From Branchiostoma lanceolatum (lineage: Eukaryota > Chordata > Leptocardii > Amphioxiformes > Branchiostomatidae): a DNA stretch of 64,000 nucleotides. The notes below the pieces were generated by a model, which was given only the letters and a program-made list of their open reading frames with translations, searched no databases and was not told the origin of the DNA. The position numbers and the translations under genes were made by a program. Of the stretch, positions 1 to 12,100 are shown piece by piece (position 1 is the stretch's first letter; each line of letters opens with the position of its first letter). The stretch lies in contig NC_089739.1 of assembly GCF_035083965.1 (NCBI RefSeq), forward strand, positions 11,210,001-11,274,000. The letters run 5' to 3'.

Positions 1-55
1 GGTATCATGCAAGATTCCCATTCTTGCGACCCGGGTTCGATTCCCGGGCGGCGCA
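1..55 (+). tRNA. tRNA-Gly(CCC), 5' end cut by window edge
   Basis: Decodes glycine GGG codons. The anticodon stem pairs 10-14 with 22-26 around the seven-base loop 15-21, with anticodon CCC at 17-19. A four-base variable loop follows (27-30), then a T-stem 31-35/43-47 with loop TTCGATT, the acceptor strand 48-54 and discriminator A at 55. A run of seven T at 59-65 is a good Pol III terminator. The sequence matches what I know of animal tRNA-Gly(CCC). About 17 bases (5' acceptor strand and most of the D-stem) lie outside the window, so integrity of the A box cannot be judged. It is antisense to the oxidase gene and lies downstream of the last oxidase exon visible here. Confidence 0.9.
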
Positions 56-58
56 ATA

Positions 59-65
59 TTTTTTT
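59..65 (+). terminator. Pol III terminator of the tRNA-Gly gene
   Basis: Seven consecutive T begin four bases after the tRNA discriminator base, the usual place for an RNA polymerase III stop. Confidence 0.8.
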
Positions 66-431
66 CCAAATGTTGGACATCTTCCATTGCCTTCCGAAGT
101 GAACATCGCAATAGCTTTAAAAAACAGATATAGATCTAGAATCAGTTGCTAAGAAACTGTCTGTATTTCATTTTACTCTCTGTCAGCGTTGGTTTTAATG
201 ACAATTAGCCATAGGGCATAGATTTTCAATAGATCTATTCTTCATTTTTTAAATATTTCTTAAATTTATTTTACCAGGGTAAGATCATACTCGGGCATGC
301 GGCCTGTTTTTAGGTGTCCCTGGACAAATACAATACTCATAGAACATACACACATTACATAGGTAAAAATAGCAATCTAGGCCAACTAGCCAACAATAGA
401 ACTTTAAATGTGTGACTGAAACTATACTCAC

Positions 432-3147
432 ATGTATTTCTCGGACAGATCCACCCCCTTCCTGTGACACATGTTGATGAGTTCTGTCCATTTTGGAGCC
501 CCGCCCATCTCCTGTCTGATGGGGTTGATCCGTTCATTCAGCCTCTTGCAGCATTCAAGTACTCCCTGCATGAATGTAAGCAATTATTGTAACCAAATTA
601 ACAGCTAAAATAAACATTGTATCAGGCAGCATTGAAGAGCTCTCTATAGCAAAGACGCAGTCAAGTGCTTCAGGAGTGACGGTCACTGACTTTCTAGATC
701 AGTGCTAACTGTCTCCTTACCAAAAGGGAGTCAGATGACTGGCAACCGGGAATAGAATAAAGATTGACATTGCAAGGTTAGTCCCCATTAACGCTAATCC
801 ACCGGGTTACATAAATCCGCCACTTTGAAAAGCAGTGGGTTTGAGAGATCTCAGCACCACCCTGTCCCAGGTATGTGCACAGGAGTGTGTTATACTTGGG
901 TAAGTTAGGTTGGAGATCTATTTGGACGTATCTTTTCAGGGTGGTGGAATTATGTACCCAGGTAGAATTGTGTTAATAGAATTCAAGTTAGAAATATTTT
1001 CTGCTATGATTGAAAGTCTATTTCTAAAAAAATTAAAAGATCGGAATCTTTACAGGCGCGTCTTTACAGATGTTACGCATTCATGTGCATATTGCGTGAA
1101 GACTTGAGAAGTACTACAGGTGTGTACCTGACAGTTGAGCTCGCTGGTGACGCTGCCTCCGGTATCCGTACTGTTGGGACTGGTCAGAGAGTTGGTGGAC
1201 ATGACGTGGACCGTCTCCATGGGAACGCCAAGGGTTGCCGCTGCTACCTGCGTCACCTGGAGTCGTGACGTCATAAAGGGTTCTATACAATTGTTCAGTA
1301 TTCTTAGGAACGCAACAATTTCCTGTTTCAACCAAAGAGCAGTACTCGTGCGCCAAAAATCGTTTAATTGTGTTAACAGTCGTAAAGTTGGAACCTCGCA
1401 TGTTGTGATATTGTTTATGCTGACATATGCATTTTTAAATCGTATGACCTGCTTTTGTATCGCAAATCACGATTCTCGCCCCAAGAAGATCATTTGTATA
1501 GATCTTCTGTCTCAGCTCCATCCCACAAAAGCCATATACAGTTCTATAAAATTTACCCTTTTGTATCGGTCCCCTGTCCCATCTTCATCCCCAAAAAGAT
1601 GACAGCTCCTTTTATAAACTTTGCACCTTTATATCGACCCATGTTCCCTCTCCACCCCATAAAGATGACATCTAATTTTATCAACTTTGCACCTTTGTAT
1701 CGACGTCGACCCCCTGTCCCATCTCCACCCCCATATAGCTCATTTTACCAACTTTGCACCTTTGCACCGATCCCTTGTTCCATCTCCACCTCATAAAGCT
1801 CATTCTACAACTTCACACCTTTTGTATCGATCCCGTCCCATGCCACAAAGATGAGAGCTTCTTTTACAAACTTTGCACCTTTGTATCGATCCCTTGTCCC
1901 ATCTCCGTCCCACCATGTGTGATGACCACGGAGCCATCCGAGTGGTAGATCGCCACAAACACCGTGAAGCGGAAGAAGCCGGAGTGGACGGCGAACCGAC
2001 ATGGAACCACCGATAGGCCTCTCTTCTTCCAACGATTTTTCTGTGAAAGGATGTAATGTATTTCTTATCTTGTAAATGGAAGCTGGTTCGAATTCCAGCG
2101 TTCTTTTTCTCTGATTCATATTTTTGAAGTCGTCTGTCTACAGAGCGGTTTCACTTACTTTCCATATCAATAAAGTGGGCAGCCATGTTGGTGTCCTTGA
2201 TTTGCATTTCAATGGACAGTAGCTCAAGCATACACAGCGTTTTTATAGATTTCATCTTCAATTTTATAGGTCTTCTTTGGGTATTCCTATTTGTAAGCTA
2301 TACTTACTTCATAGATGTTATTTTAGAGGGCTGAAAAAGATGCCCAAGCACGATTGAATTCCGATTGACATGTCTACTGAAATGCAAATAGTTGCGTCAG
2401 GCTCCATGTTTGTGCCCCTATGACGTCACGTGAAGGCACTCTATGACGAGTCACTTTCAAAGGTAATCGGCAGAACTAAGTTTTAAGCTTAAAAAAAAAC
2501 TTAAAGGAGACAAGTTGATTCCAGGCCTCACCTTATTGAAGACATCTATCTCCTGCTTTCGTTGTTTCACTTGTGCTGATGTCACAAGAGCTATAGAATA
2601 AAACACATCGTCCAAACGTCAATCTTGGCTTTGCGTTTACTTGAAGAGCTAGCGATGAATTGTTTTTCAAAAATCGGCTGGTTTTATTTGCCTGAAGATG
2701 TAAAATGTATCATAACGATTAACGCAATCTATACATATAATCTGATACCTACAAACCACTTGCGGTATGTTTTGATCAAACAAATCATTATCACACTGTC
2801 ATACTAAGAATGAGTTAAATCTTGGTGTCCCCTTTACAACCAAATTGGAAGAAATCTTATCAACCCACTTAGTTAGAAATATAATGTAGACGTGTTTTTG
2901 TCGCAGATTTTTATGAATATGTTTTAGAAATTTTAAAAAAAAGTTTATAATGGAGAAGAATGATCACGATGATAGACCCTACCGTCCCACAGTTGTGTTA
3001 TGCTGCAGTCTGCCAGAGTGAGTCCAGACAGAGTGGTCTGTCCGTTTTTGAACATGTTGACCCTGCGGATGTCTGTTGGGTCCATGTTCAGAGCCTTCCC
3101 CACGTGTTCCATGATGTGTTCCGTGAAGAAATGAACTGCACTAATAC
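432..3147 (-). CDS. Oxidase exons for the second half of the molybdopterin domain (truncated by window)
   Basis: Exons are 2983-3147, 2532-2590, 1879-2040, 1128-1256 and 432-565. They read through IMEHVGKALNMDPTDIRR, QVKQRKQEIDVFNK, KNRWKKRGLSVVPCRF, DGSVVITHGGTEMGQG (a cofactor-binding motif), VTQVAAATLGVPMETVHV and ELINMCHRKGVDLSEKYM, all collinear with the family. The last exon ends two bases into a codon at donor GTGAGT (431-426), so the gene continues left of the window. The joins across the 29.4-kb intron (TRAP|G) and across 2532-2590 keep frame. Confidence 0.9.
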
Positions 3148-6100
3148 CTAGATTACAAACGTATGATGCGTTGTATTCGTTGGTGTAGTAAACCGTAAGG
3201 CAATTAGAACAAAAAAGACATGTGAAGGCCTTCAGTACATGTACTTTTGTCACAGTTGTACATATGTATTCTTCAAGCAGAGGTTTCGATTGGGGGCTAT
3301 AGATAGAAGTGGCCAGGATTTTTAGCCCCCCACCCTAGATCGAAAGCAGCTTGGAGGATAACTTTTACACAGTCACTCTAACGCTGCAGTCTAGTCATGT
3401 TATTTAAAGTGTTACAGTAAGTGATGATCATGATTAATCACGATGGTTTCTTTGTAAAGTCAAGAAACTAAACAGATATAGTTGAACTTCACAGTCTTCC
3501 AATACACCCTAGCTCTACTAATTATTCGGCTAATGTAAAGTTGGCGGTCTAACAAGTGCTTTTTTCGGTTCGATAACAAGGCTGCACGGCGATGGGTCAA
3601 AAGTCGAGTCGATGTCATTGGCACGACGGCGTTTGGATTTCGACCGCAATTTAGCTGTCGTTAACGACAACACTTACCTTACATCGCAACCGATCATTAC
3701 ACTGCAACCGACATCGTTATCTTTACATATCGCAGCAATCGAGTCTTTACATCGCAATCAAGTCCTTACATCACATTCGAGTCGCTACATCGCAACCGAG
3801 GCCTTGACGCCGCAATCGAGTTCTTAAATCGCAATCGACTTTTTAAAACAGCAACCGAGTCTTTAAAACAGCAGTCGAGTATTTAAAACAACAGTCGAGT
3901 TTTTAAAACAGCAACCGAACCTTTAAAAAGCGGTCGAGGATTAACTCCACGGGAGCCTCATTAGCACCTCGTTCACTTCACACCTTCTTAACACCTAATG
4001 GTTATAGGCCACCGGAGGGCGCAAATAATCGACTAGTTAGGCACATCTCCGTTAATTGGATAGCCTCTACCAGGCTCCGCGAGATGGCTGGGAAAATAGT
4101 AGGAATCGGCAAATAAAGGGAGTTAGCTACGGAGAGAGGGTCCAATCTGGAGAGAGGGTATATCTGCCATCCACCCTCTCTCCAGATTGGACCCTCTCTC
4201 CGTAGCTAACGCCCTTTATTTGCCGATTACTACTATTTTCCCAGCCATCTCGCGGAGCCTGGTAGAGGCTAAATTGGACACATTAGCCTTTTTTTAATGT
4301 TAAAGTAAGAACACAAAGTAGAATCAAACAACTCATGGGACTTAAGTTAGGAGGGGACAGGATGGGGTTAACTATGTTAACATGGATGAAATTTAAACTA
4401 CGTACGTCGGAACTTAACCTGCGTCGGAACTGAAACTTCGTTGGGGCTTTACACTGCGTCGGGCTTTTAACCTGCGAGGATTAACTCCTTATCTGAAACT
4501 GCGTAGAGGATTAACTCAACGGGGACCTCTTTCACACCTACATACAGAGATGTGTATTGCTACCAATGATACACTGGACGTGTCGTGTCTACTAGACTTC
4601 ACAAGGTGACCTGACTTTTGCTTACAAAAGTTAGGTCACCTTGAATATCAACCTATCGGGCCGAGCGGGGGAAGGGCATTTTGTATTTATACAACTTAAA
4701 ACGACTAACCGTTGTCTATCCCAAGCTTTGAAGTATGTTTGCCCGTATCTAGTTACTAAAGTGAGAATCAAGGAAATGCAGCAAGAGACTCATTCAATCA
4801 GAAATAGACCTTTCAATAAATACAAAGCACATCAGATGACATACAAATCTTTGAAACACATATATACACATACATACTGTATATTTCACAACCTCTGTAG
4901 GGATAAACAACGCATCACTTGTTTCCATTTCCACGCATCAACAATAACAACACAAAACTGATTACAGTCGTACTGATTTAATTTATTTGTTCTTAGACTA
5001 TTTAGAAAAACAAACGAAGTTAAACGTACATACAACTGGGAGAAACTGGTAAGACAAAATAAGAAAACAGTTTGTTTATTCATTTATTTATCTATTTATT
5101 TCATCTTGAGACTCCTGGGTAGTCCAAACAGCTAGGATACCTGATTTCCATTGGGCCCAGTATAATATATACACAGACAATAATCACAATACGTGTTACA
5201 GTTGGCAGTAGAACTTCTTTATTTGTATATGGACTCCAGGAAGAATAGTGCATATTGTATATCACTAATGGAGATCTAAATAAAACAAACAAACAAAACG
5301 GAAGCGGACAACATACAATGGGTACAAATAAAATCTGGTGCGTCAAAATCAAAAATCCATAAATCAAAGTTTGATAGAGTCATTTACGACCACATCAAAT
5401 ATATCATTGCTATGGACAACACATTTTGGGAAACTGTAGCAACTAGGAAGACAAGAACATTATGCAATTGAAAAGCAATGGAGTGAGCAAATTTTTGAAG
5501 GAAAAAAACAACAAATTGTTGTGTCTTAATATACAAACACTTTGATGAATAAAGTACATAAGAGTTATGCCAGAGATTGCTTTATGAGGTACTTTTGGGC
5601 CTTTTCCATATTTCTCTAGTACATGTCTTTGTGTTTGTGCACCAATGTTCAGCAGTGATTCATTTATAATTTTTCTGAATGTTTGGCAAATCCTGTCATA
5701 AAGCTTCTGAACCCATTCATTGGAAAGCCTTGATGGGCACAGATTAGAGGAATTGGTATGTCATATGAACATCAGACACTGGAAAATGATCTTGTGATTT
5801 GATTAATAAACAAAACCATTAGCTTGTAGTGAAATATGTGTTCCATTAGAATCTTCCACATAAAATACAGATCTGTCGCTTAATCTTATCTCATTACATT
5901 TAGACTTCAAGCTTCACATTTGCGGCATGCTAAAAGTGTAACTACATTACTGGCAGCACTCTTCTCAACTCCTTCAAAGGTCTGGATTAGATTGGTAGTT
6001 GATAGACTTTTAATCTGCAGTTGGTCTCCTTTGGTTTTCAACTAAAGGCCTGATTATACCTTCTTGTGATTGGAACCTGTAAACAGGAGAATATAACATT

Positions 6101-9100
6101 TCCCCCCTCCAACCTCTACTTGGAAAGTAGTCTTGAGTTAAGTCATGATCTCCCTTACAACCTCTGCTTGAAGAGTAGTCTTCTCAGGCTCACATCCCAA
6201 CAGGAAATCCCTCAGCTTAGGTCCTTCATACCACTGACACTGCAAACACAAGCGTAAAATACATAAATGAATGTGCTTTAAAAAAGGATTAATTTCTTAT
6301 GAATCTAGAATCAGAAATCTTAATTTGCATGTTGATTAAGATACTACTCAGTTCCGTATCTGTATCTGTATCTGTACAGCCCAGTATAACCACCCGTAAG
6401 CGTAACACACCAGCTTCGCAGGTACATGCTGGGCATCAGCTATAGATATACAGTACAGACAGATACATATACAGACAGATACATGTAGTTAAAGGCATAT
6501 AGGCAACCCCAGAAAAAAACAGAAGCAGTTGTTATTTGTAATAGACCACATCTTTATAAATACAAAATCAACCAAGTTGGTCAAATTTATTCACAGGTGA
6601 ACATTAAATGAACCATTCATAATCCAGGAATTGAGTAGTGCCCCTTCATGCAGACCCATGGGGTGTGATGTATGATGGGAATCATCCCTTAAGTACTGGT
6701 TCTTATGGGATAATTGCTGAAGTTCCAGGTCAATTTTTGGGCCAACGCAATAGAAGACTTTAGTTGTTAAAGGGTGGAAATTGATGAATAAATATTCACA
6801 CAAACACTATAACATTATTTTCAACATCAGACTAGATATCCTAAGAGCGCATTTTTGGAAGGGCCTTTTTTTTCAAGTCTTTAAAAGTATGGGTATCAAT
6901 GGTCATGTTTGACTAAGATGAAAGTCTAATTTTGACCCAAATCAAGTGGAGAAAACATTTACCAAGGCTATAATTTGACGAACAAGTATCCAGAAACACA
7001 TTGAAAATGTTATTTTTAATTCAAGTCAAGTCGCCAAGCTGAAGTTTGTCCAATGGTTGTTCACGATATAACAGGTAGCACCTGGTTAGAGCTGTGTACC
7101 TAAACAAATTCTAGGTACAGGTACACAGGTTTAGGTACAGGTCTGGCCCTGAACTACTAATGTCTAAATAATGGTTGATTAAAGGAAAAAAGCAACCGAT
7201 AACAACATAATGTTTAATTCTGCTAGACACGGGCCTACTACATGGCATCTATAATGACCATCACCCTCACCAACAGTCAGCTATGACTCCAGTATTGAAA
7301 TAAAGATGAAAATTTGACTCTGGCATTTTTAAAGCTCAATCTGTGCTACAGGAGTCATGGTGATTCTATCTGTCAAAGTTGCCTTCCACTGATCTGTAAT
7401 CCTCAGGCTTGACCTGATTTAGTACCGTACAGCACAGGTACACCAGGATGGCTACCAGGCAAAACTATAAATATACAATTCATTTCATTTTTGAGGGAAT
7501 TTGAGGGTAAAGGAGCTTTCTTTAGTGCTCGTAGTTTGTAACTCAAACAATTTTTCAGGTAATTTGTTAGTTTGAACCTTTATTTATTCATGAAAAGCTC
7601 AAATAGGCCTGCAGACTGCAATTACAAAACACAATTATTCGCAGGGTCATGATTTTGCCAACTGCAGGAATTTGAAGATTTACTGTTAGTAAGTTACCTA
7701 CACTGGACAGACTGCTGACATCTGAGCTGCTGTCTCTGCCATGGCTCCTCTTCTTCTTCACATGTCCTACACACAAGAAATTCAACAATAATACAGAATT
7801 ATACACATGTACACATATATTCTTCATTCAGTTGTCAATCTATCAATTCAATACTGTACTGTACTCCCAAACAATTGTGAAACATGCTTTACGAAAGGTG
7901 CATTAACCCATTGATCTGAACAAACTGCATGGATGGTGTGCTTCTAAATACAAACCATGCCTTCGTCAGTATTACCTGATGCTGTCAATATCCTCTCCAA
8001 GCCTCTCACGATGAAGACTCTCCTTGTTGGTGGTTCACCCTGGTCACAGACACATGGACGTTATCAAGGTCTCATTCATGAGTTTTTTCGCCCCATAGCT
8101 ATAAAACATGTTTTACATATGGGCGCATTCGTAATGAAGCTATAGGAAATGCACCAAGGTCATTCATTCTCTGTTGAGCACATTTACCCTACATAATGTA
8201 ATAAAATTGGCAACAGTTTCACTACATACAATCTCTTTTTATAGCAATTAGACACTGCACTTAGCTACACCCCCAATAAGGCACTTTCCAGCTGAAAGCG
8301 CACGACCGCATCCCCGACAATGCCTGGCTGTGGACGTTCAACCTCGCGCGCGGCTGCCAAACTTTACCTGCTAATTTCTTCAGTTACAAACAAGCTTTCA
8401 TCAGTTTGATACTTGAGGTCAGTCGGGCTGGCTAAAAGGGAATTTGCCCATCGAGCTAAACACACGTTCATGCAGTCGTGAATTTTTTGGGGTACAGATT
8501 CTTTTAGGGTACCCACTCGGAGTAATACAGGAATGAGACCTTAATGTCCAATGAGAAAGGGTGTACACCAACCATCTATCCGACAGTGCTGTCGCTGTGT
8601 CATTGTCCCCTTATGTCGTTTGGCTGGCAAAAAAAAAATACATTAGCAAAAGAACCAGAGAATCTGCACAGTTGACAAAAAAATTATTCATTACAATGTG
8701 CAATTCGCTTGTACCTGCTAAAAGGGAAAAATCATTCCTCAAAACAATAGAAGCCAAATACCCATGTCTTCTTGGAGGGGGAAAAATCATGAATTAGGAC
8801 AATATAAACCAAAAACCAAAAAAACATTCATGACAATAATAGAAGCAAAGTACCTGTGTCTGCTAAGAGGGAAAAAAATCCTTTATCAGCACATGCAGCC
8901 AAACACGTGTGTAACCGTGTGTCTGCTTTAATACAGTAAATAAATCATTCATCAGTAGAACAGAAATAAAACACCTATGTCTGCTAAGAGGAAGACAATC
9001 ATTCATCAGAATAATAGAAGCCAAACACCTGTGTCTGCTGAGAGGGAAAAATCATTCATCAGAATAATAGAAGCAACACACTTGTATCTGATGAGAGGGA

Positions 9101-12100
9101 AAAAAATCATTCATCAGTATAATAGAAGCCAAACACCTGTGTCTGCTAAGAGGAAAAAATCATTCATCAGAATAATAGAAGCCAAACACCTGTGTCTGCT
9201 GAGAGGGAAAAAGTCATTCATCGGTATAATAGAAGCCAAACACCTGTATCTGCTGAGAGGGAAAAATCATCTATCAGAACAATAGAAGCCAAACACCTGT
9301 ATCTGCTGAGAGGGAAAATCATTCATCAGTATAATAGAAGCCAAACACCTGTGTCTGCTAAGAGGAAAAAATCATTCATCAGAATAATAGAAGCCAAACA
9401 CCTGTATCTGCTGAGAGGGAAAAAGTCATTCATCAGTATAATAGAAGCCAAACACCTGTGTCTGCTGAGAGGGAAAAAATCATTCATCAGTATAATAGAA
9501 GCCAAACACCTGTGTCTGCTGAGAGGGAAAAAGTCATTCATCAGAATAATAGAAGCCACACGCCTGTGTCTGCTGAGAGGGAAAAAGTCATTCATCAGAA
9601 TAATAGAAGCCAAACACCTGTGTCTGCTGAGAGGGAAAAAGTCATTCATCAGAATAATAGAAGCCAAACACCTGTATCTGCTGAGAGGGAAAAAGTCATT
9701 CATCAGTATAATAGAAGCCAAACACCTGTATCTGCTGAGAGGGAAAAATCATTCATCAGTATAATAGAAGCCAAACACCTGTGTCTGCTGAGAGGGAAAA
9801 AGTCATTCATCGGTATAATAGAAGCCAAACACCTGTATCTGCTGAGAGGGAAAAATCATCTATCAGAATAATAGAAGCCAAACACCTGTATCTGCTGAGA
9901 GGGAAAAAGTCATTCATCAGTATAATAGAAGCCAAACACCTGTGTCTGCTGAGAGGGAAAAAGTCATTCATCGGTATAATAGAAGCCAAACACCTGTATC
10001 TGCTGAGAGGGAAAAATCATCTATCAGAATAATAGAAGCCAAACACCTGTATCTGCTGAGAGGGAAAAAGTCATTCATCAGTATAATAGAAGCCAAACAC
10101 CTGTGTCTGCTGAGAGGGAAAAAGTCATTCATCAGAATAATAGAAGCCAAACACCTGTGTCTGCTGAGAGGGAAAAAGTCATTCATCAGAATAATAGAAG
10201 CCAAACACCTGTATCTGCTGAGAGGGAAAAAGTCATTCATCAGTATAATAGAAGCCAAACACCTGTATCTGCTGAGAGGGAAAAATCATTCATCAGTATA
10301 ATAGAAGCCAAACACCTGTGTCTGCTGAGAGGGAAAAAGTCATTCATCGGTATAATAGAAGCCAAACACCTGTATCTGCTGAGAGGGAAAAATCATCTAT
10401 CAGAATAATAGAAGCCAAACACCTGTATCTGCTGAGAGGGAAAAAGTCATTCATCAGTATAATAGAAGCCAAACACCTGTGTCTGCTGAGAGGGAAAAAG
10501 TCATTCATCGGTATAATAGAAGCCAAACACCTGTATCTGCTGAGAGGGAAAAATCATCTATCAGAATAATAGAAGCCAAACACCTGTATCTGCTGAGAGG
10601 GAAAAAGTCATTCATCAGTATAATAGAAGCCAAACACCTGTGTCTGCTGAGAGGGAAAAAGTCATTCATCGGTATAATAGAAGCCAAACACCTGTATCTG
10701 CTGAGAGGGAAAAATCATCTATCAGAATAATAGAAGCCAAACACCTGTATCTGCTGAGAGGGAAAAAGTCATTCATCAGTATAATAGAAGCCAAACACCT
10801 GTGTCTGCTGAGAGGGAAAAAGTCATTCATCAGTATAATAGAAGCCAAATACCTGTATCTGCTGAGAGGGAAAAATCATTTATCAGAACAATAGAAGCCA
10901 AACACCTGTATCTGCTGAGAGGGAAAAAGTCATTCATCAGTATAATAGAAGCCAAACACCTGTATCTGCTGAGAGGGAAAAATCATTTATCAGTATAATA
11001 GAAGCCAAATACCTGTATCTGCTGAGAGGGAAAAATCATTTATCAGAACAATAGAAGCCAAACACCTGTATCTGCTGAGAGGGAAAAAGTCATTCATCAG
11101 TATAAAAGGAGCCAAATACCTGTATCTGCTGAGAGGGAAAAATCATTTATCAGAATAATAGAAGCCAAACACCTGTATGTGCTGAGAGGGAAAAAGTCAT
11201 TCATCAGTATAATAGAAGCCAAATACCTGTATCTGCTGAGAGGGAAAAATCATTTATCAGAACAATAGAAGCCAAACACCTGTATCTGCTGAGAGGGAAA
11301 AAGTCATTCATCAGTATAAAAGGAGCCAAATACCTGTATCTGCTGAGAGGGAAAAATCATTTATCAGAATAATAGAAGCCAAACACCTGTATGTGCTGAG
11401 AGGGAAAAATCATTCATCAGAATAATAGAAGCCAAACACCTGTATCTGCTGAGAGGGAAAAATCATTCATCAGAATAATAGAAGCCAAACACCTGTGTCT
11501 GCTGAGAGGGAAAAAGTCATTCATCAGTATAATAGAAGCCAAACACCTGTATCTGCTGAGAGGGAAAAAGTCTTTCATCAGTATAATAGAAGCCAAACAC
11601 CTGTATCTGCTGAGAGGGAAAAATCATTTATCAGAACAATAGAAGCCAAACACCTGTATCTGCTGAGAGGGAAAAATCATTCATCAGAATAATAGAAGCC
11701 AAACACCTGTGTCTGCTGAGAGGGAAAAAATCATTCATCAGTATAATAGAAGCCAAACAGCTTTGTCAGCTAAGAGGAAAAAAACATTCATTAGAATAAT
11801 AGAAGCCACACACCTGTATCTGCTGAGAGGGAAAAAGTCATTCATCAGTATAATAGAAGCCAAACACCTGTGTCTGCTGAGAGGGAAAAAGTCATTCATC
11901 AGTATAATAGAAGCCAAACACCTGTATCTGCTGAGAGGGAAAAATCATTCATCAGAATAATAGAAGCCAAACACCTGTGTCTGCTGAGAGGGAAAAATCA
12001 TTCATCAGTATAATAGAAGCCAAACACCTGTGTCTGCTGAGAGGGAAAAAGTCATTCATCAGAATAATAGAAGCCAAACACCTGTATCTGCTGAGAGGGA

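Larger units (their letters stand above)
4272..8700. other. Intronic DNA without a recognised gene
   Basis: Mostly AT-rich. It contains a small hairpin at 4600-4640 (arms CAAGGTGACCTGACTTTTG and complement), a LINE 3' tail at 6352-6450, a candidate exon at 7698-7766 and a CpG-rich patch near 8290-8350. The patch can be read on the plus strand as a protein-like stretch (HDRIPDNAWLWTFNLARGC), but I found no convincing exon borders there. Confidence 0.5.

Noticed and set aside
2075-2110. tRNA-like stretch GCTGGTTCGAATTCCAGC followed by T-rich DNA
   Set aside because: Only a T-arm-like hairpin is present. No anticodon or acceptor stem could be folded.
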